From Clostridia bacterium (GTDB lineage: Bacteria; Bacillota; Clostridia; Oscillospirales; CAG-272): a stretch of DNA of 64,000 nt. The stretch is taken from assembly GCA_017481595.1 (NCBI GenBank), contig JAFUOY010000040.1, positions 1 to 64,000 of the forward strand. Direction: 5' to 3'. A program made the translations under genes and the position numbers. Within the stretch, counting starts at the first letter, position 1. Every line of letters starts with the position of its first letter. Below, one piece after another: positions 25,500 through 33,506 of the stretch. Under the pieces are notes generated by a model. That model ran no database searches, had not been told where the DNA came from, and saw only the letters and a list, made by a program, of their open reading frames with translations.

Positions 25500-26801
25500 A
25501 TGATCTGGTCAGAAAAAGAAACGCTTTCAAGAAAAGAAATGGAAGCCATACAGTTAGAAAGACTTAAGGAAACGGTATACAGGGTATACGATAAGGTAGC
25601 GCCCTACCGCAAGAAAATGGATGAGGCAGGAGTCAAGCCCGAGGATATAAAATCCCTCTCCGACTTATCCAAGCTTCCCTTTGTAACGAAGCAGGACCTT
25701 CGTGATAATTATCCCTTCGGACTTTTTGCAGTACCCAAGGATGAGCTTTTGAGAATTCACGCTTCATCAGGTACTACGGGTAAGCCCACCGTGGTTGGAT
25801 ATACAAAGGGAGATATGGACGTATGGACGGAGTGCGTATCAAGAATTGCCTGCGCAGGCGGAGCAAAGTCCACGGACGTGGCGCAGATATGCTTCGGCTA
25901 CGGTATGTTTACAGGCGCTCTCGGTCTTCACTACGGACTTGAAAACATCGGTACAACCATAGTTCCCTCATCTACGGGTAACTCCGAAAAGCAGCTTATG
26001 TACATGAAGGACTTTGGTACTACGCTTCTCGTTGCAACTCCTTCCTATGCTCTTCGCCTTGCAGAGGTGGCAAGAGAGATCGGAATCGACCCTAAAACCG
26101 ACTTAAACGTTAAGATCGGCCTCGTAGGAAGCGAGCTTCTTACTGATGCTATGAGAGATGAAATGCACAAGTATTGGGGCGAGGATATGCTTATTACCTC
26201 CAATTACGGTATGAGCGAGCTTATGGGCCCCGGCGTATCCGGTGAGTGTGAATATCTTAACGGTATGCACATAAACGAGGATTTCTTCATTCCCGAAATA
26301 ATCGACCCCGAAACCGAGGAGGTGCTTCCTGCAGGGGAGTGGGGTGAGCTTGTAATTACCTGTATCAAGAAGGAGGCATTACCTCTTATCAGATACAGAA
26401 CAAGAGATATTACAAGACTTATGTACGAGCCCTGTGAGTGCGGAAGAACCACCTGCCGTATGGCTAACCTTTCCGGCAGAAGCGACGATATGCTTAAGAT
26501 CAGAGGTGTAAACGTATTCCCCGGACAGATAGAGGAGGTTGTCCTCTCCGTTGAGGGACTCGGTCCTCATTACGAAATAGTGGTTGAAAGAGACGGCTAC
26601 ACCGATAAGCTTACTGTAAGAGTTGAGCTTGCAAAGGCTACCGACTCATTTAAGGAGCTTGAAAAGATAGAAGCGACTGTAAGAAACAAGTTAAGAGTAG
26701 TACTCGGACTTGATGCAAAGATAAAATTGGAATCCCCCAACACCCTTGCAAGATTTGAAGGCAAGGCAAAAAGAATCAGAGATTTAAGAAAGGGCAACTA
26801 A
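25500..26801 (+). CDS. paaK: Phenylacetate-CoA ligase family protein (PaaK-like)
   Basis: A 433-residue acyl-CoA synthetase of the PaaK type. The AMP-binding P-loop HASSGTTGKPTVV is near residue 90, SNYGMSELMGPG is the A5-type motif and YRTRDITRL the A8 region; length is normal. The enzyme links aryl acetates to CoA through an adenylate. Placed directly before iorA (two-base gap), it probably handles the aryl-acetate or aryl-acetyl-CoA linked to the IOR reaction; direction in vivo cannot be read from sequence. It is the first gene of a six-gene operon. Confidence 0.93.
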   Translation: MIWSEKETLSRKEMEAIQLERLKETVYRVYDKVAPYRKKMDEAGVKPEDIKSLSDLSKLPFVTKQDLRDNYPFGLFAVPKDELLRIHASSGTTGKPTVVGYTKGDMDVWTECVSRIACAGGAKSTDVAQICFGYGMFTGALGLHYGLENIGTTIVPSSTGNSEKQLMYMKDFGTTLLVATPSYALRLAEVAREIGIDPKTDLNVKIGLVGSELLTDAMRDEMHKYWGEDMLITSNYGMSELMGPGVSGECEYLNGMHINEDFFIPEIIDPETEEVLPAGEWGELVITCIKKEALPLIRYRTRDITRLMYEPCECGRTTCRMANLSGRSDDMLKIRGVNVFPGQIEEVVLSVEGLGPHYEIVVERDGYTDKLTVRVELAKATDSFKELEKIEATVRNKLRVVLGLDAKIKLESPNTLARFEGKAKRIRDLRKGN

Positions 26802-26803
26802 AG

Positions 26804-28546
26804 ATGGATAATAAGACGATTATGCTCGGTAACGAGGCTATTGCAAGAGGTGCATACGAGGCGGGAGTTAAGGTCTCCAGCGCTTATCCAGGCACACCCA
26901 GTACCGAAATCAGCGAATTTTTGGCAAAATATAACGAAGTATATACAGAATGGGCTCCCAACGAAAAGGTAGCTCTTGAGGCGGCGGCAGGCGCATCAAT
27001 TGCAGGCGTGCGCAGTATGGCTTGTATGAAGCACGTTGGCTTGAACGTGGCGTCCGACCCCCTCTACACCCTTGCATACACAGGAGTAAACGCAGGTCTT
27101 GTAATCGTTGTTGCTGATGACCCCGGACTTGCAAGCTCACAGAATGAGCAGGATACGAGAATGATCGCAAGAAGCGCACATCTTCCTGTAATTGAACCCT
27201 CCGACAGTAACGAGGCAAAGGAATTCTTCAAGTATGCCTTCGATCTTAGTGAAAAGTACGACACCCCCGTTATTTTCAGAACCACAACCAAGCTTTCTCA
27301 CTCTCAGAGCATTGTAGATCTTTGCGACAGAAACGAGGTTGAGGATAAGGTATATGAAAGAAGCATGGCAAAATACGTTATGATGCCCGCTTCCGCTATT
27401 GGCAGACATAAGGTAGTTGAGGCAAGAGAGCTTCAGATGGAAAAGGACGCATCCACATTCCCTGTAAACAAGGTTGAAATGAAGGATACGAAGATAGGCT
27501 TTATTACCTCCGGCGTTGCTTATCAGTACGTAAAGGAAGCTTGTCCCGATGCAAGCGTGCTTAAGCTCGGTGTTGTAAATCCCCTTCCCAGAAAGCTTAT
27601 TGAGGACTTTATTGCATCCTGCGAGACAGTATACATATTCGAGGAGCTTGAGCCTGTTATTGAGGAGCAGGTAAAGAGCTGGGGCCTTTGCGTAAAGGGC
27701 AAGGACCTCTTTACAAAGCAGGGTGAATACAGCGCAAATATGCTTAAGAAGGTTATTTACGGAAAGACAGAAGAGGTATTTGAAAAGGCAGAGGCTCCCG
27801 CAAGACCTCCTATTCTCTGTCCCGGTTGCCCCCACAGAAGCGTATTCTCCGTTCTTAACAAGCTTAAGATCCACGCAGCGGGTGACATTGGCTGTTATAC
27901 CCTTGGCGCGGTCGCTCCCCTTAACGTAATTGACACAACTATTTGTATGGGCTCCAGCATTTCCCTCCTTCACGGTATGGAAAAGGCAAAGGGCAAGGAA
28001 TTTATAAAGAATTGGGTTGCTACGATCGGCGACTCCACATTCCTTCATACAGGTATCAACTCCCTTGTTAATATGGTTTACAACAAGGCAACAGGCACGG
28101 TTATGATCCTTGACAACCGTACAACAGGTATGACGGGACATCAGGAACACGCGGCTACAGGTAAGACTCTTAAGGGGGAGGATACATACGCTATCGACCT
28201 TGCAGAGCTTTGCCGCAGCATTGGTGTAAAGAGAGTAATCGAAATAAACGCGTTTGATATAGTAAACCTTGAAAAGGTTATTAAGGAAAGCGTAAACGGT
28301 GATGAGCTTACCGTTATTATTGCAAAGGCTCCCTGCGCGCTTATCAAGGGACAGAAGTTCCCCAACGTGTGCAGATGCACTCCCGAGGAGTGTAAGAAGT
28401 GCGGTATGTGCTTAAAGATAGGCTGTCCCGCCCTTACAAAGCAGGCTGACGGAACTGTAAAGATAGATGAAACAATGTGTAACGGCTGCGGTCTTTGCGC
28501 AAGCTACTGTAAGTTTGGCGCTATCAAGACTGTAGAAAGAGCATAA
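26804..28546 (+). CDS. iorA: Indolepyruvate ferredoxin oxidoreductase, alpha subunit
   Basis: A 580-residue TPP-dependent oxidoreductase subunit that oxidatively decarboxylates aryl pyruvates (indolepyruvate, phenylpyruvate) to aryl-acetyl-CoA with ferredoxin. The N-terminal pyrimidine-binding domain (SAYPGTPSTEI, EKVALEAAAGAS), the TPP domain with GDIGCYTLG (about 363-371) and CMGSSIS, and the C-terminal pair of cysteine clusters (KKCGMCLKIGC and NGCGLCASYC) for [4Fe-4S] centres are all present. Translation is coupled to paaK. Confidence 0.97.
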   Translation: MDNKTIMLGNEAIARGAYEAGVKVSSAYPGTPSTEISEFLAKYNEVYTEWAPNEKVALEAAAGASIAGVRSMACMKHVGLNVASDPLYTLAYTGVNAGLVIVVADDPGLASSQNEQDTRMIARSAHLPVIEPSDSNEAKEFFKYAFDLSEKYDTPVIFRTTTKLSHSQSIVDLCDRNEVEDKVYERSMAKYVMMPASAIGRHKVVEARELQMEKDASTFPVNKVEMKDTKIGFITSGVAYQYVKEACPDASVLKLGVVNPLPRKLIEDFIASCETVYIFEELEPVIEEQVKSWGLCVKGKDLFTKQGEYSANMLKKVIYGKTEEVFEKAEAPARPPILCPGCPHRSVFSVLNKLKIHAAGDIGCYTLGAVAPLNVIDTTICMGSSISLLHGMEKAKGKEFIKNWVATIGDSTFLHTGINSLVNMVYNKATGTVMILDNRTTGMTGHQEHAATGKTLKGEDTYAIDLAELCRSIGVKRVIEINAFDIVNLEKVIKESVNGDELTVIIAKAPCALIKGQKFPNVCRCTPEECKKCGMCLKIGCPALTKQADGTVKIDETMCNGCGLCASYCKFGAIKTVERA

Positions 28547-28561
28547 AGGAGGGTTAATTTT

Positions 28562-29122
28562 ATGAATATAATGGTAGTTGGCGTTGGTGGACAGGGTACA
28601 TTGCTCACCAGCAGAATCATTGGTAAAACAGCCCTCAATGCAGGCTGGGACGTAAAGCTTTCCGAGGTTCACGGTATGGCGCAGCGCGGAGGAAGCGTTG
28701 TTACATTCGTAAGATTTGGTAAGAAGGTATACGAGCCTACCTGTGAGGAAGGCACGGTTGACGTGCTTATTTCCTTTGAGCGTCTTGAGGCTCTTCGCTA
28801 CGCTCATTTCCTTAAGCCCGACGGAATTATGATTGTAAACGATACGAGAATCGACCCTATGACCGTTGTTATAGGCGCAAAGACATATCCCGAGGGAATA
28901 CTTGAAGGACTTAAGGAAAGCCACACCCTTTATACCATTGACGGCGGCGCCATTGCAAAGAAGCTTGGCAACAGCAAGGTGCTTAACTCCGTGGTTCTCG
29001 GTCTTGCGGCAAAGCATATCGGCTTTTCCGAGGAGGAGTGGCTTGAAACACTTGTTAAGACGGTTCCCCAGAAGACTATTGACATAAACAAGCAGGCCTT
29101 CAAAGCAGGCTACGAGGGTTAA
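28562..29122 (+). CDS. iorB: Indolepyruvate ferredoxin oxidoreductase, beta subunit
   Basis: A 186-residue gamma-type 2-oxoacid:ferredoxin oxidoreductase domain. It begins with the CoA/nucleotide-binding GVGGQGTLLTSRIIG (7-21), then SEVHGMAQRGGSVVTFVRFG, typical of IorB. It pairs with IorA. RBS AAAGGAGGG lies in the 15-base gap. Confidence 0.96.
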   Translation: MNIMVVGVGGQGTLLTSRIIGKTALNAGWDVKLSEVHGMAQRGGSVVTFVRFGKKVYEPTCEEGTVDVLISFERLEALRYAHFLKPDGIMIVNDTRIDPMTVVIGAKTYPEGILEGLKESHTLYTIDGGAIAKKLGNSKVLNSVVLGLAAKHIGFSEEEWLETLVKTVPQKTIDINKQAFKAGYEG

Positions 29123-29144
29123 TTATCTTAAGGAGGATATAAAG

Positions 29145-29573
29145 ATGACAGTAAAGCAGTTATCCGTATTTATTGAAAACAGACGCGGCAGACTCGGTGA
29201 GGTTTTGCACGTGTTGAAGGAAAAAGACGTAAGCATCCTGTCAATGAGCTTGGCAGACACCTCCGAGTTTGGTCTTTTAAGACTTATAACCAACGATGCA
29301 GACAAGGGCTGTGAGGTCCTTAACAGTCTCGGCTTCTCCGGTACCGTAACAAACGTATTTATTATCAAGCTTCCCCACGTGGCAGGCGCGCTTCAGAATA
29401 TACTTGAGATAATTTCCGCAAACGATATCGATATTGAATACGCATACGGTATGTCCGTTGAAGCAAATGATGCAACCATAGTAGTAAAAACGTCCCAGAT
29501 AGAAAAAGCGGAAAAGGTGCTTGCCGACAACGGCATAGGCACTATGTCACCCGAGGAGCTTAAGGCGCTTTAA
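29145..29573 (+). CDS. Tandem ACT-domain protein
   Basis: A 142-residue protein of two ACT domains (about 1-68 and 69-142), each opening with the ligand-binding turn (FIENRRGRLGEVLHVL; KLPHVAGALQNILEII). Stand-alone double-ACT proteins often sit with IorAB and PaaK genes in anaerobes, and ACT domains bind amino acids, so a sensor of aromatic or branched amino acids controlling the neighbouring enzymes is a fair inference. No DNA-binding part is visible. RBS AAGGAGGA. Confidence 0.92.
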   Translation: MTVKQLSVFIENRRGRLGEVLHVLKEKDVSILSMSLADTSEFGLLRLITNDADKGCEVLNSLGFSGTVTNVFIIKLPHVAGALQNILEIISANDIDIEYAYGMSVEANDATIVVKTSQIEKAEKVLADNGIGTMSPEELKAL

Positions 29574-29575
29574 TA

Positions 29576-30385
29576 ATGGTTATAGATTTCCACACCCATA
29601 TTTTTCCCGATAAGATAGCATCGAGGACTATAGAGGCGCTTTCAAAAAGCGCTTCTATTCCTCCTCATTCAAACGGCGCAAAATCGGGGCTTATTGAAAG
29701 TATGGAGAAAAACGGTATCGATATTTCCGTAAATCTGCCCGTCCTTACAAGGGCAGCGCAGTTTGAAAGCATATTCAATTTTGCAAAAGATCTGAACGAA
29801 GCTCCGTACACGGGGGCAAAAATTATTTCCTTTGCAGGGATGCATCCCGATATCGAGGACTACGAAAGTTGTCTTTATATGATAAAGGAGGCGGGGTTTA
29901 AGGGTATTAAGCTCCATCCCGATTATCAGGGCACGTTTATAGATAACGAAAGATACGTAAATATATTAAAATGCGCAAAGGAGCTTGACCTTATTACTCT
30001 TACCCACGCAGGTCTTGACGGCGCTTATATAGGTGAGCCTATTAAGTGTACGCCCACAAGAGTGGCGCGCCTTCTTGACAGGCTTGGCGGATATGACAAG
30101 CTGGTGCTTGCCCACCTTGGGGCAAACGAGCTGTTTGACGAATTTTACTCCACCCTTGCAGGATGCGATATTTTTATCGACACGTCCTACGTCCTTTCTT
30201 ATATCCCACGCGAAAAATTCGAGAAAATTTTAAGTAAGCACGGCGGGGACAAAATTCTTTTTGCCACGGATTCACCTTGGCAGGGCCAGGGAGATATGGT
30301 AAGGATATTAAAGGAATTTCTTAAGGGTACGGAACTTACAGAAAAGATACTGTACGAAAATGCAAAAAATCTTTTGAACATTTAA
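29576..30385 (+). CDS. Amidohydrolase family protein (Amidohydro_2, TIM barrel)
   Basis: A 269-residue metal-dependent hydrolase. The metal motif HTHIFPD is at residues 6-12, KLHPDYQG supplies a further His, and LAHLG and ATDSPW (catalytic Asp) follow in family order. Relatives decarboxylate or hydrolyse aromatic or lactone-like substrates. It starts three bases after the ACT gene, within the aromatic operon, so a linked aryl substrate is plausible but unproven. Confidence 0.9.
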   Translation: MVIDFHTHIFPDKIASRTIEALSKSASIPPHSNGAKSGLIESMEKNGIDISVNLPVLTRAAQFESIFNFAKDLNEAPYTGAKIISFAGMHPDIEDYESCLYMIKEAGFKGIKLHPDYQGTFIDNERYVNILKCAKELDLITLTHAGLDGAYIGEPIKCTPTRVARLLDRLGGYDKLVLAHLGANELFDEFYSTLAGCDIFIDTSYVLSYIPREKFEKILSKHGGDKILFATDSPWQGQGDMVRILKEFLKGTELTEKILYENAKNLLNI

Positions 30386-30396
30386 AAGAGGTTATT

Positions 30397-31584
30397 ATGA
30401 TAAACGAAAAAATGTATGCTCTTGGCAGTAAGCGCTCCATCATACGCGAGATCTTTGAATACTGCAAGCAAAGAGCGACTGAAATAGGACCTGATAAGGT
30501 ATTTGACTTCAGCATTGGAAACCCCAGCGTTGAGCCTCCCAAGGTAATCAGCGACACTATTGCCGACCTTATCGCAAACGAAAACTCCGTTCTTCTTCAC
30601 GGCTATACCTCCGCTCAGGGTGACCTTGGTACGCGCACGGCGGTGGCAAACGACATAAACGTGCGCTTCGGTACGGAGCTTACTCCCAACAATATTTATA
30701 TGACCTGCGGTGCGGCGGCATCCCTTACAATTTCTCTTCGCGCGCTTCTTAACGCGGGAGAGGAGTGTATCGTATTTGCTCCCTTCTTTACTGAGTATCG
30801 CGTATTTATTGAAAACGCACAGGGCAAGGTAGTTATTTCCACTCCCTGCGAAAAGACATTCCAGATAGACGTAAACGATTTTGAAGAAAAGATAAACGAA
30901 AACACCAAGGCGGTAATTATGAACTCCCCCAACAATCCAAGCGGAGTTGTGTACAGTGAGGAAACGATCAAGGCGGTTTGTCAGGTGCTTTCAAAGAAGG
31001 AAAAGGAATACGGCCATCCCATCTACCTTATAGCGGATGAGCCCTACCGTGAGCTTGTATTTGATGGCGTACCCGTTCCCTACCTTATGAATTACTACGA
31101 TAACACTATCGTTTGCTACTCCTACTCAAAGGCTCTTTCCCTCCCCGGTGAAAGAATCGGTTATATTGCCGTTAGCCCCAAAATGGAGGACTCTGTAAAC
31201 GTATATCTTGCTATTTGCGGCGCAGGACGCTCCCTCGGTTACGTTTGCGCGCCCAGCCTTTTCCAGCAGGTTATTAAAAAATGCATAAGCGCAAAGGTTG
31301 ACGTAAATATCTACAAGGAAAACAGAGATATTCTCTACTCCGCCCTTACCGAATACGGATATGAGTGCGTTCAGCCCGACGGCGCATTCTACCTCTTTGT
31401 AAAGGCTCTTGAGGATGACGCAATGAAGTTCTTCGAGAAGGCAAAATCAAAGGAAATTCTCGTTGTTCCCTGCGACGATTTTGGCGTTAAGGGTTACGTA
31501 AGAATCGCATACTGCGTGGATAAGCAAAGAATCGTAAACGCTCTTCCCGCATTCAAATCATTGGCTGAGGAATACAATAAATAA
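30397..31584 (+). CDS. PLP-dependent aminotransferase, class I/II (aromatic or aspartate type)
   Basis: A 395-residue fold-type I aminotransferase. Visible: GNPSVEPP near 43, the NSPNNPSGVVYS motif (about 171-182), ADEPYRELVFDG, and the PLP Schiff-base Lys in SYSKALSLPGERIGY. Such enzymes turn Phe, Tyr or Trp into the aryl pyruvates used by IorAB, so it likely supplies the pathway of this operon. It is the last gene before a strong terminator. Confidence 0.93.
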   Translation: MINEKMYALGSKRSIIREIFEYCKQRATEIGPDKVFDFSIGNPSVEPPKVISDTIADLIANENSVLLHGYTSAQGDLGTRTAVANDINVRFGTELTPNNIYMTCGAAASLTISLRALLNAGEECIVFAPFFTEYRVFIENAQGKVVISTPCEKTFQIDVNDFEEKINENTKAVIMNSPNNPSGVVYSEETIKAVCQVLSKKEKEYGHPIYLIADEPYRELVFDGVPVPYLMNYYDNTIVCYSYSKALSLPGERIGYIAVSPKMEDSVNVYLAICGAGRSLGYVCAPSLFQQVIKKCISAKVDVNIYKENRDILYSALTEYGYECVQPDGAFYLFVKALEDDAMKFFEKAKSKEILVVPCDDFGVKGYVRIAYCVDKQRIVNALPAFKSLAEEYNK

Positions 31585-31585
31585 C

Positions 31586-31626
31586 AAAAAGCTTACTTCC
31601 CGTGTGTCACGGAAAGTAAGCTTTTT
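31586..31626. terminator. Bidirectional terminator
   Basis: A 19-bp stem with one mismatch: 31586-31604 pairs with 31608-31626, loop TGT. A-run on one side and T-run on the other allow it to end both the aromatic operon (plus) and the membrane-protein operon (minus). Confidence 0.93.
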
Positions 31627-31646
31627 ATATGTATTTTTTCTTGTAA

Positions 31647-32477
31647 TTATTTATAAATGGCAACGACAAGCACCGCTATACCGAAGCTACATATAATATT
31701 TCCTATTTCAAATATGTACGGTATTCTTTTTATGGGAGATTTTCTGTTTTTCTCCTCCGAATAGCTTTTCCCGTTTCGTAATGCTTGGGCAAATGCGAAC
31801 ACCTCCACAAGAGTAACAAAGCATGCCGAAAGGATACAAAGTATAAGTGCAATATGTTTTAAATATTGGGAGAAGAACAATGCGCAAGTACACATAAAGA
31901 ACAAAACAAGAGTAAGAGTTACAAATACATTTACGTAGTAGATAAAACCAATTCCGTACTCCTTGTGGAGTTTTTTATACCACCAATAGTTAAAAAAGCC
32001 CTCTTTTCTTTTATCCATCTGATTTTCGTTCAAATGTGTCCTTTTGGCAATATAATCTTCAACAGCCTCTCGTGATGTAAGATAGCCGATAGAGTGTAAA
32101 AACAATGCTAAAAAGCATAAAAGCTGAAAAGCTAAAATATTCTCATTTAATTCTACGCCTATATTCTCATAGCAAGTAAATACCGTAAACAATACCATAA
32201 GAATTGTACCTATCGCCACAAAAAACACATTCAGCTTAAAAAATGCGTATCTGCTGTAATCGGTTGCTAAGCAAAGCATTAAGCCTATAGTCAATATAAA
32301 GCTTCCTACCATTGCATAAACAGCCAACACCTCGCGCCCTTCGATAGGCTTAAAAATAAGTAACGCAAGCCCGACAAGACAAAACGGCGTAACGAAATTA
32401 ACAAAACCGTTTAAATAATGCAGCCTTTTATGCTTTTTTCTGAACTTTTCATATCTTGTTACGTCATTATTTTTCAT
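31647..32477 (-). CDS. Polytopic membrane protein of unknown function
   Basis: A 276-residue protein with about eight hydrophobic segments (roughly 24-42, 50-72, 81-101, 116-132, 176-200, 205-230, 255-275). A long cytosolic loop rich in Lys and aromatic residues lies near 135-170 (MDKRKEGFFNYWWYKKLHK). I do not recognise a family. It overlaps the preceding membrane gene by 11 bases and is the last gene before a terminator. Confidence 0.7.
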   Translation of the reverse strand: MKNNDVTRYEKFRKKHKRLHYLNGFVNFVTPFCLVGLALLIFKPIEGREVLAVYAMVGSFILTIGLMLCLATDYSRYAFFKLNVFFVAIGTILMVLFTVFTCYENIGVELNENILAFQLLCFLALFLHSIGYLTSREAVEDYIAKRTHLNENQMDKRKEGFFNYWWYKKLHKEYGIGFIYYVNVFVTLTLVLFFMCTCALFFSQYLKHIALILCILSACFVTLVEVFAFAQALRNGKSYSEEKNRKSPIKRIPYIFEIGNIICSFGIAVLVVAIYK

Positions 32478-33225
32478 TGTTTCCCTTTCTTATATCAAAA
32501 AGCTCGTTCAACATTTTTACACCAAGCTTATATGTGCTAAATCCCCGTTTTCCGTCGTTGGCAAAGTATGCTTTTTTCGTACTTTCGTCCACAAGAATAG
32601 CTACCGTATTATCAGATCTTGTCCTTGACGTAACTATTTTTTCATTTACATAATATGATCCTGCGTAATAAAGAAATTTTTCAAGTTGATTTTCTGTTAC
32701 GCTATCCGTAAATATAAACAGCAGTAAGCATTTATGCCATCCCTTATATTTCTTTTGCTTAAATTTTGATTCCTCTCTCGGTATATCTTTTTCAATATAG
32801 CGTATGTCCGGTGTATCAAATATTTTTACGTAATAGTTCATAGGATCCACTATTATTGATATTTTCCTTTTATGAAAATATCCTCCGTCCACCTCAGTAA
32901 AGCCATTGTTTTGACAGACATCCTTTATTCTTTCCTTTGTAACGCTTTCTATAGTAGCGCATCCGCATTTTTTTAACCCGTCAAGCCTTGAAAACAGCTC
33001 ATAATCTACTATGGTTTTCAAATTTCCTAAGCCTATTGCTATACTGACGCCAAAGAACAAAAGAGAGCTTATCCCAATTGCGCTATAGATTTTTTCATTT
33101 CCGCCATTATCTTGTAAATGCGCGGCATAGAATAAGGCGGCGAAGCCAAGCGCACCAAACAAAATTATCAATGATATTATAATTATTACCTTGCCGCGAG
33201 TTACCTTTTTCATATTATTTTTCAT
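32467..33225 (-). CDS. Membrane protein with two N-terminal helices and soluble domain, unknown
   Basis: A 252-residue protein. Two membrane helices (about 11-36 and 46-66) lead to a soluble alpha/beta domain (about 75-250), with GCATIESVTKERIKDVCQNNGF and a conserved-looking ISIIVDPMNYYVKIF. No catalytic motif is evident. RBS AAGGAAGAG supports the ATG at 33225, which overlaps the preceding small gene by 11 bases. It probably works with the flanking membrane proteins. Confidence 0.7.
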   Translation of the reverse strand: MKNNMKKVTRGKVIIIISLIILFGALGFAALFYAAHLQDNGGNEKIYSAIGISSLLFFGVSIAIGLGNLKTIVDYELFSRLDGLKKCGCATIESVTKERIKDVCQNNGFTEVDGGYFHKRKISIIVDPMNYYVKIFDTPDIRYIEKDIPREESKFKQKKYKGWHKCLLLFIFTDSVTENQLEKFLYYAGSYYVNEKIVTSRTRSDNTVAILVDESTKKAYFANDGKRGFSTYKLGVKMLNELFDIRKGNNEK

Positions 33226-33490
33226 TTTTCTCTTCCTTTTGGTTGGTGGTTTTATTGCTTTCTGCTTTTTTCTTTATCCTCTGTACCACGTAATATATAA
33301 TTATAAAAATTGAAAGGAAAACAAAAACGCCAAGCAGGATAAGTAGATCGGGATCCGTTTCGGAAAAGTTGACGTCCCCTCCAAAAAGGCTGACTATTGC
33401 GGCGCCCAAGACAAGGCAGCCTAATGTCAATGCAATTTCTCCCAAGCCCTCTAATAAAGCCTTACCAATATTTTTTCTATCTTTTTTCAT
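33215..33490 (-). CDS. Small two-helix membrane protein, unknown
   Basis: A 91-residue protein with two hydrophobic helices (about 14-34 and 48-70) and a Lys/Glu/Asn-rich tail. The ATG at 33490 (MKKDRKN) has an AAAGGAT site just upstream; an ATG at 33514 in the same frame would overlap the mannosidase stop. First of three overlapping membrane genes that follow the GH38 gene. Confidence 0.65.
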   Translation of the reverse strand: MKKDRKNIGKALLEGLGEIALTLGCLVLGAAIVSLFGGDVNFSETDPDLLILLGVFVFLSIFIIIYYVVQRIKKKAESNKTTNQKEEKNEK

Positions 33491-33506
33491 TGTAAATCCT
33501 TTCAGA

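Noticed and set aside
25418..25500. Riboswitch or T-box leader before paaK
   Set aside because: The leader is only about 75 bases with one 7-bp hairpin and no conserved riboswitch or T-box motif.
27137..28150. Long minus-strand reading frame of 337 codons opposite iorA
   Set aside because: It is antisense to a well-supported gene, has no RBS and a Cys/Asn-rich composition typical of a shadow frame.
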